DNA from: Maritimibacter fusiformis
GTDB taxonomy: Bacteria > Pseudomonadota > Alphaproteobacteria > Rhodobacterales > Rhodobacteraceae
Length of the DNA: 64,000 nucleotides
NCBI RefSeq assembly: GCF_008086115.1
Contig: NZ_VSIY01000015.1
Location: forward strand, 186,001 to 250,000
Direction of reading: 5' to 3'
This document shows, piece by piece, positions 10,576 through 23,266 of the stretch. The position numbers were made by a program, and so were the translations under genes. Under the pieces are notes generated by a model. The model ran no database searches and was not told the DNA's origin. It was given only the letters and a program-made list of their open reading frames with translations. Position 1 is the stretch's first letter, and every line of letters starts with the position of its first letter.

Positions 10576-11802
10576 TCAGTTGCCGGCGATTTTCAGGTCT
10601 TGCGGCAGGTTTTTCAACACCAGATATTCGCCCACGGCGTCGCACCCCGGCACCGACATCGAGAGGTCCGAGACGGTCGGCGCGCGGCCCGGGTTGGCGT
10701 GCAGGATGCTGCCGGCGATGCGGGTGCCACAGGTGGTCTCTCCAACCTGCGCCTCGATCGACACGTCGGGGGCTTCGCCGTTGCGCATCAGGCTGACGGG
10801 GAACGTGTAGACATCGGTAGCGTAGCCATTGGCCGAGCTTCCCAGCGCCGACACGAACCCGCCCAGCCCTGAGACAGCGTTGTCCGGTGTCGACGGAGTT
10901 TCGGCCCAGATGTGCCCGGCCTCACCATAGAAGGCGCCGTTCTCCAGCGCGTGCAGTTGCAGGCCGGTGCCGCCCTGCCAGACCAGCGCGAGGCGTTCGT
11001 ATTCGGCCAGGTCGGGAACCGTGGCGGTCACGGTTTTCCGGGCGCCGTCCTCGAAGGTGACGACGAAATTCGCGGCGTCCATCATGGCCGGGGCCAGGAT
11101 CACCAGGCCACCCTCGGGGTCGAGCTGTTCCGAGAATTTCAGACCGGCATGGTCGAACTCGACGGTTTCGCCGGAGTTGCAGGGCGCGGTGAGCGACAGG
11201 AAGACCAGCGCGCCGGGCCGAGGGTCGGCGGACAATTCGATGTCGCAGGCCGAGGCGAGCGATTCGGGCTCCGCCGGTTCGGGCAGCGGCGCAAGCTCTT
11301 GCGGGCTGTCGACGGCGGCGAGGGTGATCGGTGCGGTCACGACCGGTTCGGGCGCAGGCACGGGCAGCGACTGTGGCACTGCCATGGTGCGCAGGCTGTT
11401 GTCGCTTGCCGCCCGCGCCACTTCGACCAGCGGGAATTCGGGCGCAGGGTCAACCAGCGCCGGTGCTTGCGCGATGGCCGGTTCGATCATGTCGACCGGC
11501 GCGGGCGGTGCCGTGTCCGGTGAGACGAAATCGGTTGGGTCCGGCACGGTGAGCGCCACGGCTTCGGGTGCGTTCCAGGGCGCTTCCCCGGTCGGCACGA
11601 CCATTGCGGTCATTGCAGGTTCAGCCACCCGGTCCGGTGCGATGGCTGGCGGCGTTGCCGGGGCCATCGCGGTTTTCGGTTCGGGCGTGTTGCCGCGCTG
11701 CATGAAATGCCCGGCGGCACCAGCGATCAACAAAGCCGCCGCGGCTGTATAGACGCGCTTGCGGTCGACCCCGGCCATTTTTTCCGAGAGCTTGCCAAAC
11801 AT
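10576..11802 (-). CDS. Membrane-anchored protein of unknown function next to secA
   Basis: A 408-residue protein I cannot assign. A short cytoplasmic N-terminus (MFGKLSEKMAGVDRKR) leads to one hydrophobic helix (VYTAAAALLIAGAAGHFM, about 17-34). About 130 residues rich in Pro, Ala and acidic residues follow, a likely periplasmic spacer. The C-terminal 220 residues begin near CDIELSADPRPGALVFLSL and look globular, with several cysteines (CDIEL, APCNS, TTCGTR, VPGCD) that could pair. The ATG at 11802 is preferred over 11808 because AAGGAG lies six bases upstream of it. It lies downstream of secA on the same strand, but about 190 bases and two inverted repeats separate them. Confidence 0.7.
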   Translation of the reverse strand: MFGKLSEKMAGVDRKRVYTAAAALLIAGAAGHFMQRGNTPEPKTAMAPATPPAIAPDRVAEPAMTAMVVPTGEAPWNAPEAVALTVPDPTDFVSPDTAPPAPVDMIEPAIAQAPALVDPAPEFPLVEVARAASDNSLRTMAVPQSLPVPAPEPVVTAPITLAAVDSPQELAPLPEPAEPESLASACDIELSADPRPGALVFLSLTAPCNSGETVEFDHAGLKFSEQLDPEGGLVILAPAMMDAANFVVTFEDGARKTVTATVPDLAEYERLALVWQGGTGLQLHALENGAFYGEAGHIWAETPSTPDNAVSGLGGFVSALGSSANGYATDVYTFPVSLMRNGEAPDVSIEAQVGETTCGTRIAGSILHANPGRAPTVSDLSMSVPGCDAVGEYLVLKNLPQDLKIAGN

Positions 11803-11899
11803 GGCCATCTCCTTCCAATCCTCTGCCGTGCAGTCTCGTCCTGCAATAGGCCGAAGGAATGAACAGAAGGTGACTTTTTGCGGTTTTGTTGCTGGATCA

Positions 11900-11922
11900 G
11901 CGCCAACGAAATTCGCTGGCGC
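11900..11922. repeat. Inverted repeat, 10-bp stem, between secA and the downstream gene
   Basis: GCGCCAACGA and TCGCTGGCGC form a 10-bp stem with one G-U-type pair and a 3-base loop. It lies 70 bases beyond the secA stop and has no T-run. A weak terminator or processing site for secA is possible. Confidence 0.4.
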
Positions 11923-11951
11923 CATAGGAGGTTAGGCCGGTGCCGTCACAT

Positions 11952-11972
11952 CATGGCCATGATCGGGCCATG
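11952..11972. repeat. Inverted repeat, 7-bp stem, just after secA
   Basis: CATGGCC and GGCCATG flank a 7-base loop 24 bases beyond the secA stop. It may act with the hairpin at 11900 in ending secA transcription, but no T-tract is seen. Confidence 0.3.
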
Positions 11973-11995
11973 GTGCGGGCCGGTCCGCGCCCCGT

Positions 11996-14707
<2,712 letters not shown>

Positions 14708-14816
14708 GTTCTCTCCGCCCGTAAGGGTCTCTCAGTGACGTGATTGCGCGGGGTGCTTGCTCGTCCCGGCCCGTCCCCATATCAAGGGCAGGAGACCCGG
14801 CCCCGGGAACCCTTGC

Positions 14817-14845
14817 GATGTAAGGGTCGGGGCCGGAATAGTCAA
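14817..14845 (-). promoter_or_regulatory. Predicted sigma70 promoter of secA
   Basis: On the minus strand TTGACT (14845-14840), a 17-base spacer and TACATC (14822-14817) point toward secA, giving a leader of about 100 bases. Confidence 0.5.
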
Positions 14846-14892
14846 CGACGCCGGAGCCAGAACGGACCCCCGGCTGAAGCAAAGGAATTCAC

Positions 14893-15786
14893 ATGACGCC
14901 GATGGCAAAACATACGTCCTTTATCGTGGGTGCGGCACTGTCGCTTGGCCTGGCTCTGCCGGCCCTGGCGCAGGACGCCGAAGCCGAAGCACCGGCCACC
15001 GAGACCGCCACGATGGACGTTACCGCCGAGACGGTCGTGGCCACGGTAAACGGCGAGGAAATCACGCTGGGCCACCTGATGGCGGCGCGTTTGGCCCTGC
15101 CGCAGCAATACCAGGCGCTGCCCAACGAGGTGCTGCTGCCCGGGCTGGTCGAACAGCTTATCCAGCAGACGGTTCTGAGCCAGGCCACCGCCGAAGTCAG
15201 CGCGCGCGGCCAGATCCAGATCGACAACGAGATCCGCGCCGTCAAGGCGACCGAGACGCTGGGCGATATCCTTGCCGGCGCAGTCGACGAGGACAAGGTC
15301 CAGGCGCTCTATGCCGAGAACTACGTCGATGCCGAACCGTCGGTGGAGTGGAACGCGTCGCATATCCTGGTCGAGACCGAGGAAGAGGCCGCGGCCCTGA
15401 TCGAGGAATTGAACGACGGAGCCGATTTCGCGGCGCTCGCGCGCGAGCATTCCACCGGCCCCAGCGGTGCCGAGGGCGGCGCGCTGGACTGGTTCGGGCC
15501 GGGCATGATGGTCGAACCGTTCGAGGTTGCGGTGACGGACATGGAGGTCGGCGAGGTGGCCGGTCCGCTCCAGACCCAGTTCGGCTGGCACGTGGTCAAG
15601 CTGAACGACACCCGCGAGGCGCCGGTGCCCGAGCTTGAGGCGGTGCGCGGCGAGATCATCGAGGCGCTGGAGAACGAAGCGGTCGAGGCGGCACTGGCCG
15701 AGATGCTCGAAGGGGCCGAGGTCGAGCGGATCGAGCTTGACAAGATCGACCCGGCGGTGCTCAGCGATCCGTCGATGTTCGAGTAA
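14893..15786 (+). CDS. Exported parvulin-type peptidyl-prolyl isomerase
   Basis: A 297-residue periplasmic folding helper. The signal peptide (residues 1-27) ends LALPALAQD. A SurA/PrsA-like N-terminal region follows, then a rotamase domain beginning WNASHILVETEEEA (about 152-165). That domain includes HSTGPSGAEGGALDWFGPG and FGWHVVKLNDTR, the usual parvulin core with its two histidines. The tail is strongly acidic. The ATG at 14893 has AAAGGA seven bases upstream; an ATG three codons later is the alternative. It is divergent from secA, so export and periplasmic folding genes sit back to back. It is followed after 21 bases by argJ. Confidence 0.9.
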   Translation: MTPMAKHTSFIVGAALSLGLALPALAQDAEAEAPATETATMDVTAETVVATVNGEEITLGHLMAARLALPQQYQALPNEVLLPGLVEQLIQQTVLSQATAEVSARGQIQIDNEIRAVKATETLGDILAGAVDEDKVQALYAENYVDAEPSVEWNASHILVETEEEAAALIEELNDGADFAALAREHSTGPSGAEGGALDWFGPGMMVEPFEVAVTDMEVGEVAGPLQTQFGWHVVKLNDTREAPVPELEAVRGEIIEALENEAVEAALAEMLEGAEVERIELDKIDPAVLSDPSMFE

Positions 15787-15807
15787 CCGGGGACCAGAGG
15801 GCGGCGC

Positions 15808-17109
15808 ATGGGCAAGACGGAAAAGATCGCCAAGCTGAAGAAGAAGCTGGCGAAGGTCACGGCGGAGCTTGAGGCCGCCCGCAGCCACACCCACAAGGTC
15901 GCGCCGCTGGCGCCGCCGGGCGGGTTCCCTGCGCTGCCCCGGATCGACGGCGTGCGCTTTGCCGCCGTGTCCGCCGGGGTGCGCTACCCGGGACGCACAG
16001 ATGTGATGCTGGCGCTGCTCGATCCGGGCACTTCGGTCGCCGGGGTGTTCACCCGTTCGGCCACGCGCTCGGCCCCGGTGCTGGATTGCCAGGAAAAGAT
16101 CGGCGGCGATGCCTCGGGCGGCGCCGCGATCATCGTGAACTCGGGCAACTCCAACGCCTTTACCGGGGCCAGCGGGCAAAAGGCCGTGGCCGCGATCACC
16201 GCCGAGGTTGCACGCGTCACCGGGGTGCCACAGGCGCGGGTGTTCTCGTCCTCGACCGGGGTGATCGGTGAACCGCTGCCGTTTGAGCGGATCACCGCGA
16301 AACTCGACGAGTTGAACGCCGCCCTGTCGCCCGATGGCATTGCCGGAGCGGCGCGGGCGATCATGACCACCGACACCTTCCCCAAGGGGGCGGGGGCCGA
16401 GGTGATGATCGACGGTGCGCCGGTGCGCATCGCGGGTATCGCCAAGGGGTCCGGCATGATCGCGCCGGACATGGCGACGATGCTGGTCTACATCTTTACC
16501 GACGCAAAGATCGCGAAGGCCGAGTTGCAGGCGATGCTGGGCGATCTGACCGACCGGACCTTCAACAACATCACTGTGGACAGCGACACCTCGACCTCGG
16601 ACACGCTGCTTTTGGCGGCGACCGGGGCTTCGGGGGTTTCGGTGGACGGAAATGCGGCGTTCCGCGACGCGCTGCATGGTGTGATGCTGGATCTTGCGCA
16701 CCAGGTGGTGCGCGATGGCGAGGGGGCGACCAAGTTCGTCGAGGTGCGGGTCAGCGGGGCCGCCTCGGATGCCGACGCACGCACCCATGCGATGGCCATC
16801 GCCAACTCACCGCTGGTCAAGACCGCGATCGCGGGCGAGGACCCGAACTGGGGCCGCATCGTGATGGCGATCGGCAAGTCGGGCGCGGCGGCGGATCGTG
16901 ACCGGCTGACGATCCGGTTCGGCGACATTCTGGTTGCCGAAAACGGCTGGGTTTCGCCCGATTACCGCGAAGAGCTTGGCGCGGGCTACATGAAGAACGC
17001 CGAGCTTGTGATCGCGGTCGATCTTGGCCTCGGCGACGGGACCGCCACGGTGTGGACCTGCGATCTGACCCACGGCTATATCCAGATCAACGCGGACTAT
17101 CGGTCTTGA
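15808..17109 (+). CDS. argJ: Bifunctional ornithine acetyltransferase / N-acetylglutamate synthase
   Basis: ArgJ recycles the acetyl group in arginine synthesis, moving it from N-acetylornithine to glutamate. The 433-residue protein contains the self-cleavage site in IAPDMATMLVYIFTDA (about residues 219-234), where the Thr of ATML becomes the N-terminal nucleophile of the beta chain. TGVIGEPLP and EDPNWGRIVMAIGKSG are also family marks. The first 30 residues (MGKTEKIAKLKKKLAKVT and on) form a lysine-rich predicted coiled coil not found in typical ArgJ of about 405 residues. It sits just after the PPIase gene and overlaps the Nudix gene by four bases. argG is elsewhere in the window. Confidence 0.96.
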   Translation: MGKTEKIAKLKKKLAKVTAELEAARSHTHKVAPLAPPGGFPALPRIDGVRFAAVSAGVRYPGRTDVMLALLDPGTSVAGVFTRSATRSAPVLDCQEKIGGDASGGAAIIVNSGNSNAFTGASGQKAVAAITAEVARVTGVPQARVFSSSTGVIGEPLPFERITAKLDELNAALSPDGIAGAARAIMTTDTFPKGAGAEVMIDGAPVRIAGIAKGSGMIAPDMATMLVYIFTDAKIAKAELQAMLGDLTDRTFNNITVDSDTSTSDTLLLAATGASGVSVDGNAAFRDALHGVMLDLAHQVVRDGEGATKFVEVRVSGAASDADARTHAMAIANSPLVKTAIAGEDPNWGRIVMAIGKSGAAADRDRLTIRFGDILVAENGWVSPDYREELGAGYMKNAELVIAVDLGLGDGTATVWTCDLTHGYIQINADYRS

Positions 17110-17504
17110 ACATCGTTCTGGTCAGCGCGGTCGCGCTTATCGACCTCGACGGCCGGGTGCTGCTGGCGCAGCGCCCCGAAGGCAAGCCGATGGCGGGGCT
17201 TTGGGAGTTTCCCGGCGGCAAGGTCGAGGACGGCGAAACGCCGGAAGCCGCGCTGATTCGCGAGTTGCAGGAAGAGCTTGGCATCGACACCCATGCCTCC
17301 TGCCTCGCACCATTGGCCTTTGCGAGCCACAGTTACGACGATTTCCACCTTCTGATGCCGCTCTTTGCCTGCCGCCGCTGGAAGGGCAACGTCACGCCGC
17401 TGGAAGGGCAAAAGCTGGCCTGGGTCAGGGCGAAAGACCTTCGTAACTACCCGATGCCGCCCGCGGATGAGCCGATCGTGCCGATCCTGCGCGACTGGTT
17501 GTGA
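17106..17504 (+). CDS. Nudix hydrolase, MutT-like (8-oxo-dGTP type)
   Basis: A 132-residue Nudix protein, probably cleaning oxidised dGTP from the nucleotide pool. The Nudix box GGKVEDGETPEAALIRELQ continues into EELGI and fits GX5EX7REUXEEXGU (about residues 38-60). LLAQRPEGKPMAGLWEFP is typical of MutT. The start is a TTG at 17106 that overlaps the argJ stop as TTGA. No ATG exists near the domain start, and coupling to argJ is likely. A role in mutation avoidance is inferred from the family. Confidence 0.87.
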   Translation: MNIVLVSAVALIDLDGRVLLAQRPEGKPMAGLWEFPGGKVEDGETPEAALIRELQEELGIDTHASCLAPLAFASHSYDDFHLLMPLFACRRWKGNVTPLEGQKLAWVRAKDLRNYPMPPADEPIVPILRDWL

Positions 17505-17582
17505 CGTGCCGACGTCAAAATTCTCTTTCCATATTGGCCCCGTATCGTGCAAAATGAGGCACCATTCGGGGGAATAGGTCTA

Positions 17583-17723
17583 ATGGTTAGAACAATCACA
17601 CTGGGAAGCTGCGTGTCGGTTCAGGGGATTTTCGTGCGCGATCTCGCGGACGGGCGCATCGTCGTGCGCGTCGGGGGCCGGGAGTTTACCGGCTGGCCCA
17701 TTGCCTCTGCCAAGGCCGCCTGA
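17583..17723 (+). CDS. Small 46-residue protein of unknown function
   Basis: This short frame reads MVRTITLGSCVSVQG, then IFVRDLADGRIVVRVGGRE, and ends FTGWPIASAKAA. It looks like a single small beta-rich domain with alternating hydrophobic strands and no signal peptide. GGGGGA lies about 10 bases upstream of the ATG at 17583. It starts 78 bases after the Nudix gene and is followed 27 bases later by a strong terminator, which supports real transcription. I believe similar small proteins occur next to infB in related genomes, but I cannot verify that here. Function unknown. Confidence 0.6.
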   Translation: MVRTITLGSCVSVQGIFVRDLADGRIVVRVGGREFTGWPIASAKAA

Positions 17724-17748
17724 GCGCGACGACCAGGCGCTGAACAGG

Positions 17749-17786
17749 AAAACGGCGGGCGCCCGGAAGCGCCCGCCGTTTTTTTT
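17749..17786. terminator. Strong bidirectional intrinsic terminator
   Basis: A perfect 12-bp GC-rich stem (17751-17762 with 17769-17780) closes a 6-base loop. It is followed by eight Ts and preceded by four As, so it can work in both directions. It ends the small + strand gene and the minus-strand infB operon. Confidence 0.92.
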
Positions 17787-17797
17787 GTGCCTGACGA

Positions 17798-20296
17798 TCA
17801 GTCGAGCGTGCGCTCGACCTCTTCGCGTTCGAAAATCTCGATCACGTCGCCGGGGCGGATATCGTCGTAGTTTTCGAAGGCCATGCCACATTCCTGGCCG
17901 GACTGAACCTCTTTCACTTCGTCCTTGAAGCGTTTGAGGGTTTTCAACGTGCCTTCGTGGATCACCACGTTGTCACGCAACAGGCGCACACCGGCGGAAC
18001 GGCGCGCGATGCCCTCGGTCACCAGGCAGCCGGCAACCTTGCCGACACCGGAAACCTTGAAGACTTCCTTGATCTCGGCATAGCCGATGAAGTTCTCGCG
18101 CACCTCGGCCGAGAGCAGGCCGGACGCCGCCGCTTTCACATCGTCCACAAGGTCGTAGATGATGCTGTAGTAGCGGATTTCCACACCCTTCTGGTTGGCG
18201 CTGTTGCGCGCGGGGGCGTTGGCGCGGACGTTGAAGCCGATGATCGGGGCGTTCGACGCTTCGGCCAGGCCGACATCGGTTTCGGTGATCGCACCGACGC
18301 CGTAGTGAAGCACCCGCACGCGGACCTCTTCGTTGCCGATCTTTTCCATCGCCTGAACAATGGCCTCGGCAGAGCCCTGCACGTCGGCCTTGACCAGGAT
18401 CGGCAGTTCCTTGACGTCCTCGCTGGCCTTGGCCTGCGCCAGAAGCTGTTCGAGCGACGTGCCGGCGCCGACCGCGGCGCGTTTTTCCTTGGCGGCGTGG
18501 GCACGGTAGGCACCGATCTCACGCGCCTGCGCCTCGGTATCGACCACGTTCAGAACGTCGCCCGCCTCGGGCGTGCCGTTCAGGCCGAGCACCTCGACCG
18601 GGACCGATGGGCCGGCCTCGGTGACGCGCTCGCCACGGTCGTTTTCCATGGCGCGGACCTTGCCCCACTGTTCGCCCACGACAAAGATGTCGCCCTGGCG
18701 AAGGGTGCCCGTTTGCACCAGAACCGTCGCGACCGGGCCGCGCCCGACATCGAGCTGGGCTTCGATGACCGCGCCTTGGGCGGCGCGTTTCGGGTTGGCC
18801 TTGAGTTCGAGAATCTCGGACTGAAGCGCGATCGCCTCGAGCAGTTCCGGAATGCCCTGGCCGGTGGCGGCCGAAACCTCGACGTCCTGCACGTCGCCGG
18901 ACAACCCTTCGACGATCACCTCGTGCTGCAGCAGTTCGGTGCGCACCTTGTCGGGGTCCGCCTCGTGCTTGTCACACTTGTTGATCGCCACGATCATCGG
19001 CACTTTTGCCGCCTTGGCGTGGTTGATCGCCTCGATGGTCTGCGGCATCACCGAATCGTCGGCGGCCACGACCAGCACCACGATGTCCGTCACCTGTGCC
19101 CCGCGCGAACGCATCGAGGTAAAGGCGGCGTGGCCGGGCGTGTCGAGGAAGGTCAGGGCCTGGCCGGAATCGGTTGTCACCTGGTAGGCGCCGATATGCT
19201 GCGTGATCCCGCCCGCTTCGCCGGCGGTCACCTTGGCCTTGCGGATCGCGTCCAGCAGCGAGGTCTTGCCGTGGTCGACGTGGCCCATGACGGTGATGAC
19301 CGGTGGGCGCGGCTCAAGGTCTTCTTCCTTGTCCTCGATCTGTTCGATGACCTGTTCGACATCGGAATCGGACACGCGCAGCATGCGGTGGCCGAATTCC
19401 TCGACGATCAGTTCGGCGGTATCGGCGTCGATGGACTGGTTCTGGGTGACCATCATATCCATCTTCATCAATGCCTTGACCACGTCCGCGACACGTTCGG
19501 CCATGCGGTTGGCCAGTTCCTGCACCACGATGGTTTCCGGCACGCGCACGTCACGGATGATCTTTTCGCGCGGTTCGGAGCCGCCCATCGCCTTCTGGCG
19601 CAGGCGTTCCTGCTTGCGCTTCATCGCGGCCATCGAACGTTGCCGGCCACCTTCGCCACCGCGCAGGGCCTGGTTGACGGTCAGCTTGCCGGTCCGACGC
19701 GAGTCGTCGCGCGTGGCCTTGCCGCGGACCGGGCGGGTGGTTTCGGGCACGCGTTCGCGATCGGGCTTGCGCGGGCCATCGGGTTTGCCGGCGCGCGCTT
19801 CGGCGGCCTGCGCCGCGGCCGGATCGACCACGGGTTCGGGCTTGCCACGGGCCTTGGCCTTTTCGGCCTCACGCTGCCTGCGCTCGTCCTCCTCGGCCTT
19901 CTTGCGGGCTTTCTCTTCGCGCTCGCGTTCTTCGCGTTCCTTGTCCTCCGCCTCACGGCGGCGGCGGTCACGCTCTTCTTCGCGTGCCTTTTCTTCCTCT
20001 TCGCGCTGCTTGGCTTCCTCGGCCTCATTGGCCTTGGCCGCGGCAAGCGCCTTCATCCGGCGCTCAAGCTCCGCATCAGAAATGCCCGCGGGCCGTTTCT
20101 TGGGGTCGCCGGCAACGGGTTTCTTGCTGCCGGCAGCGGGTGCGGCAGCAGCGCCGGGCTTGGGCACGACAACGCGCTTGCGCTTCGTTTCCACAACCAC
20201 GTTCTTGGTCCGGCCGTGGCTGAAGCTTTGCTTCACCTGACCGGGGCGCGATCCGCCGCGCAGACCAAGGGGCTTTTTGCCGTCAGTATCGTTCAT
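17798..20296 (-). CDS. infB: Translation initiation factor IF-2
   Basis: An 832-residue GTPase that places initiator tRNA on the 30S subunit. The first 250 residues are a long, highly charged Lys/Arg/Glu-rich region with a predicted coiled coil (about 75-155). The G domain starts at [16 protein letters not shown] (G1, about 338-345), followed by DTPGHAAF (G3) and NKCD (G4). Domains II-IV follow, ending [16 protein letters not shown]. The ATG at 20296 overlaps the end of the upstream RNA-binding gene by 14 bases. Last gene of the rimP-nusA-ylxR-infB operon, closed by the terminator at 17749. Confidence 0.98.
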   Translation of the reverse strand: MNDTDGKKPLGLRGGSRPGQVKQSFSHGRTKNVVVETKRKRVVVPKPGAAAAPAAGSKKPVAGDPKKRPAGISDAELERRMKALAAAKANEAEEAKQREEEEKAREEERDRRRREAEDKEREEREREEKARKKAEEDERRQREAEKAKARGKPEPVVDPAAAQAAEARAGKPDGPRKPDRERVPETTRPVRGKATRDDSRRTGKLTVNQALRGGEGGRQRSMAAMKRKQERLRQKAMGGSEPREKIIRDVRVPETIVVQELANRMAERVADVVKALMKMDMMVTQNQSIDADTAELIVEEFGHRMLRVSDSDVEQVIEQIEDKEEDLEPRPPVITVMGHVDHGKTSLLDAIRKAKVTAGEAGGITQHIGAYQVTTDSGQALTFLDTPGHAAFTSMRSRGAQVTDIVVLVVAADDSVMPQTIEAINHAKAAKVPMIVAINKCDKHEADPDKVRTELLQHEVIVEGLSGDVQDVEVSAATGQGIPELLEAIALQSEILELKANPKRAAQGAVIEAQLDVGRGPVATVLVQTGTLRQGDIFVVGEQWGKVRAMENDRGERVTEAGPSVPVEVLGLNGTPEAGDVLNVVDTEAQAREIGAYRAHAAKEKRAAVGAGTSLEQLLAQAKASEDVKELPILVKADVQGSAEAIVQAMEKIGNEEVRVRVLHYGVGAITETDVGLAEASNAPIIGFNVRANAPARNSANQKGVEIRYYSIIYDLVDDVKAAASGLLSAEVRENFIGYAEIKEVFKVSGVGKVAGCLVTEGIARRSAGVRLLRDNVVIHEGTLKTLKRFKDEVKEVQSGQECGMAFENYDDIRPGDVIEIFEREEVERTLD

Positions 20297-20927
20297 TCGT
20301 TTTCGTACCTTTCCGGTGGGCGGTCCCACCGTCAATTTCGCGCAAGCCTTGAAGCTTTGCGGCTTCCTCTACAACACGTTGCGTGAGTCCACCACCCGCG
20401 AGCGCGCCATGTATCACATTTTCCCGTCCGAAAGCCAAACCCAATTCGTGAGCGCTCAAACACCCAATGAATCGGCCTTTTCCGGGCGGTGGGCGAAGTT
20501 TCGTCTTGCCCCTTGCCGACCCGTCCGAGGCCTGGATCAGAACCTCCGCCTGTTCTGTCGCCAACCAGCCCTTGACCTTCTCATAGCCGGCCACGGCACG
20601 CCCCGCCTTGCGCGCCAGCGAGATCAGTTCAACCGTCCGGTCCACCAGCCCTTTTTCGACCATGGCCACCAGGTCCGACGGCAGGTTCACCGGCTGGCGC
20701 GCCGCCCGGGCGAACAGGTTTTTCGCCACCGCACGCTCCAGCGCGGCGCGGTCGGCGCTGACCCAGATGCCGCGCCCGGGCAGCTTGCCCAGAAGGTCGG
20801 CGACGATCATGTCGCCGGGACCGACCACGAACCGGATCAGACGGGCGGGCGGCAGAACCTCGCCGGTTGCGATGCAGCGCCGTTCCGGGCCGCCCGTCCG
20901 GTCTCTGGATTTGCCCTCGCGCGTCAT
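20283..20927 (-). CDS. YlxR-family RNA-binding protein with L7Ae-like C-terminus
   Basis: A 214-residue protein in the conserved slot between nusA and infB. The N-terminal YlxR (DUF448) domain is marked by [20 protein letters not shown] and [15 protein letters not shown] (about 15-70). The second half (about 95-185), with [20 protein letters not shown] and [14 protein letters not shown], resembles the L7Ae/L30e RNA-binding fold. Members are thought to bind RNA, possibly rRNA or RNase P RNA. It begins 22 bases after nusA and overlaps infB by 14 bases, so it is surely co-translated. Confidence 0.88.
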   Translation of the reverse strand: MTREGKSRDRTGGPERRCIATGEVLPPARLIRFVVGPGDMIVADLLGKLPGRGIWVSADRAALERAVAKNLFARAARQPVNLPSDLVAMVEKGLVDRTVELISLARKAGRAVAGYEKVKGWLATEQAEVLIQASDGSARGKTKLRPPPGKGRFIGCLSAHELGLAFGRENVIHGALAGGGLTQRVVEEAAKLQGLREIDGGTAHRKGTKTNERY

Positions 20928-20949
20928 CCGCCGCCCCCGAGGCCTGGAA

Positions 20950-22575
20950 TCAGGCCCCGGCCTCCTCTGTGGTTTCAGCGGTCTCGCCGTCTTCGTCTTC
21001 GGCCTCCTCGACCAGATCGGCCGGATCGACCCAGCCCAGAAGGATGCGCGCGGTCATGACCAGGTTCTGCGCCTCTTCGAGGTTGACATCGAACTTCTCG
21101 AGCAGACCCTCGTCCTTGACGCGCTCGCCATCGACCGTGGTCCAGCCGCCGGCCAGTTCCCAGTCGGCGCAGGTGGCGAAATCCTCGAGCGTCAGCACAC
21201 CGTCTTCGGCCAGCGCCTCGACCATCTGGGGCGTCAAGCCTTCGAACCCGACCAGGCTGTCCTCGACACCCAGTTCGCGGGCATGCTCCAGCGCCTTGCG
21301 GTTCTGCGCCTCGAGGAAATCACGGGCGCGGGCCTGAAGCTCTTCGGCGGTGGCATCGTCGACACCGTCGATCACCAGAAGCTCGTCGATGTCGACATAG
21401 GCGACCTCTTCGAGGTTGGTGAAGCCCTCGGCCACCAGAAGCTGGGCGAAGAACTCGTCAAGATCAAGCGTGTCCATGAACAGCTGGGTGCGTTCGGCAA
21501 ACTCGGCCTGGCGGCGGGCGCTTTCTTCTTCCTCGGTGAGGATGTCGATGTCGAGCCCGGTCAACTGGCTGGCAAGCCGCACGTTCTGGCCGCGCCGGCC
21601 GATCGCCAGCGAAAGCTGTTCGTCGGGCACCACGACCTCGACGCGCTCGGCGTCCTCGTCGAACACCACCTTGGACACTTCGGCCGGCTGCAGCGCGTTC
21701 ACCAGGAAGGTCGGCACATCCTCGTTCCACGGGATGATGTCGATCTTTTCGCCCTGAAGCTCGTTCACAACCGCCTGCACGCGCGAGCCGCGCATACCGA
21801 CGCAGGCGCCGACCGGGTCGATCGAACTGTCGTAGCTGATCACCGCGATCTTGGCGCGCGAACCGGGGTCGCGGGCGACGGCCTTGATCTCGATGATGCC
21901 GTCGTAGATCTCGGGCACTTCCATCTTGAACAATTCGGCCATGAACTCGGGCGCGGTGCGCGACAGGAAGATCTGCGGGCCACGGGTCTCGCGCCGCACA
22001 TCCTTGACATAGCAGCGGATGCGGTCGTTCGGGCGATAGCCTTCGCGGCCGATCTTTTCGTTGCGCCGCAGGATCGCCTCGCCGGCGCCCACGTCGACGA
22101 TGACGTTGCCGTATTCCTCGCGCTTGACCACACCATTGATGATGGTGCCGACGCGGTCCTTGAATTCTTCATACTGACGGTCACGCTCGGCCTCGCGGAC
22201 CTTTTGCAGGATCACCTGCTTGGCCGACTGCGCCGCGATCCGGCCCATTTCGACCGGCGGCACCTCTTCGATCAACTGATCGCCGACCTTGGGGTCGTCG
22301 AGATACTGCCTGGCCTGCTCCACGGTCATCTCGGCCTGGTAATTCTCAAGCTCGTCGTCCTCGACCACGGTGCGCACGCGGGTGAATGTCGCCCGCCCGG
22401 TCTTGCGGTCGATCGAGACATGGATGTCCATCTCGGCGCCGTAACGGCTTTTCGCGGCACGGGCGAGGCTTTCTTCCATCGCCTCGATCACCAGCGCCGG
22501 GTCGATCATCTTTTCGCGGGCCACGGCCTCGGCTGTCTGGAGCAGCTCAAGCTGGTTGGCAGAGGTAATCGCCAT
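20950..22575 (-). CDS. nusA: Transcription termination/antitermination factor NusA
   Basis: A 541-residue RNA-polymerase-binding factor that controls pausing, termination and antitermination. The N-terminal domain begins [18 protein letters not shown]. The S1 domain spans about 135-200, with [22 protein letters not shown] domains follow, with [19 protein letters not shown] and [16 protein letters not shown]. The C-terminus holds two helix-hairpin-helix-like acidic repeats and a Glu-rich tail. The ATG at 22575 has AGGAGG upstream. It is one base after rimP. NusA may act on the hairpin in the operon leader at 23190. Confidence 0.98.
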   Translation of the reverse strand: MAITSANQLELLQTAEAVAREKMIDPALVIEAMEESLARAAKSRYGAEMDIHVSIDRKTGRATFTRVRTVVEDDELENYQAEMTVEQARQYLDDPKVGDQLIEEVPPVEMGRIAAQSAKQVILQKVREAERDRQYEEFKDRVGTIINGVVKREEYGNVIVDVGAGEAILRRNEKIGREGYRPNDRIRCYVKDVRRETRGPQIFLSRTAPEFMAELFKMEVPEIYDGIIEIKAVARDPGSRAKIAVISYDSSIDPVGACVGMRGSRVQAVVNELQGEKIDIIPWNEDVPTFLVNALQPAEVSKVVFDEDAERVEVVVPDEQLSLAIGRRGQNVRLASQLTGLDIDILTEEEESARRQAEFAERTQLFMDTLDLDEFFAQLLVAEGFTNLEEVAYVDIDELLVIDGVDDATAEELQARARDFLEAQNRKALEHARELGVEDSLVGFEGLTPQMVEALAEDGVLTLEDFATCADWELAGGWTTVDGERVKDEGLLEKFDVNLEEAQNLVMTARILLGWVDPADLVEEAEDEDGETAETTEEAGA

Positions 22576-22576
22576 G

Positions 22577-23164
22577 TCAGTCCTCCTCAGAACCGTCTTC
22601 TTGTGTTTCGATCTCGTCAAATTGCGTTTCGTCGATGTCGCCGGAGTCCTTGCGCTGGCGCAGCATCTCGGCGATCAGCTCATCGGTCAGGAACAGCTTG
22701 GCGTCGGCCAACAGGTCGAAACCCAGCCCGATGGTGACCTTTTCGCCCTTGTCCTCGATCTCGATCAGGATCTCGTCGCCCTCGGTGCCGGCCAGGATAC
22801 CCCGAAACCGTCTGCGTCCGTCGATCAGCTCATCGGTCTCGATCTTGGCCTCGTAGCCTTCCCAGGCCTCGAAATCCTTGAACCGGGTCAGGGGGCGGTC
22901 GATGCCGGGGCTTGAAACCTCCAGCGTGTAGTTGTCGGTGATCGGGTCCTCGACATCGAGCACAGCGCCCAGCGCGGTGTTGATCTGCGTCAGATCCTCG
23001 ATCTCGATGCCGCCATCGGGCCGTTCGGCCATGATCTGCAGGGTCTTCGTCTTGCCGCCCATCAGCCGCAGGCGCACAAGCTGATAGCCCATCCCCTCGA
23101 TAACGGGGCGGACGATCTCGGCCAGCCTGCGGTCGATCGCGGTTTTGGCAATCAGGTCGTTCAA
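22577..23164 (-). CDS. rimP: Ribosome maturation factor RimP
   Basis: A 195-residue factor needed for 30S subunit maturation. The N-terminal region [19 protein letters not shown] and the motif [19 protein letters not shown] (about 85-103) are diagnostic. The C-terminal SH3-like domain ends in an acidic tail. The start is a TTG at 23164 with GGAG five bases upstream; no ATG is available at the domain start. First gene of the nusA-infB operon, with its own promoter and a terminator-like hairpin in the leader. Confidence 0.93.
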   Translation of the reverse strand: MNDLIAKTAIDRRLAEIVRPVIEGMGYQLVRLRLMGGKTKTLQIMAERPDGGIEIEDLTQINTALGAVLDVEDPITDNYTLEVSSPGIDRPLTRFKDFEAWEGYEAKIETDELIDGRRRFRGILAGTEGDEILIEIEDKGEKVTIGLGFDLLADAKLFLTDELIAEMLRQRKDSGDIDETQFDEIETQEDGSEED

Positions 23165-23189
23165 GGTGTCTCCGGGTGTGTTCAGGCAC

Positions 23190-23212
23190 AAAAAAACGGG
23201 CGCGCGGCCCGT
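23190..23212 (-). terminator. Terminator-like hairpin in the rimP-nusA-infB leader (candidate attenuator)
   Basis: On the minus strand ACGGGC (23212-23207), a 5-base loop and GCCCGT (23201-23196) are followed by a run of Ts to 23190. It lies between the predicted promoter (23267-23295) and the rimP start (23164). It may also end the upstream methyltransferase transcript. Confidence 0.6.
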
Positions 23213-23266
23213 GAAACTTTCCGGTGGAGCCTCGGGGGTGGAAGCCGACGCGCCGCTGTTGAAGGG

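Noticed and set aside
17957..20386. An 809-codon + strand frame opposite infB
   Set aside because: Antisense shadow of infB with no recognisable domain.
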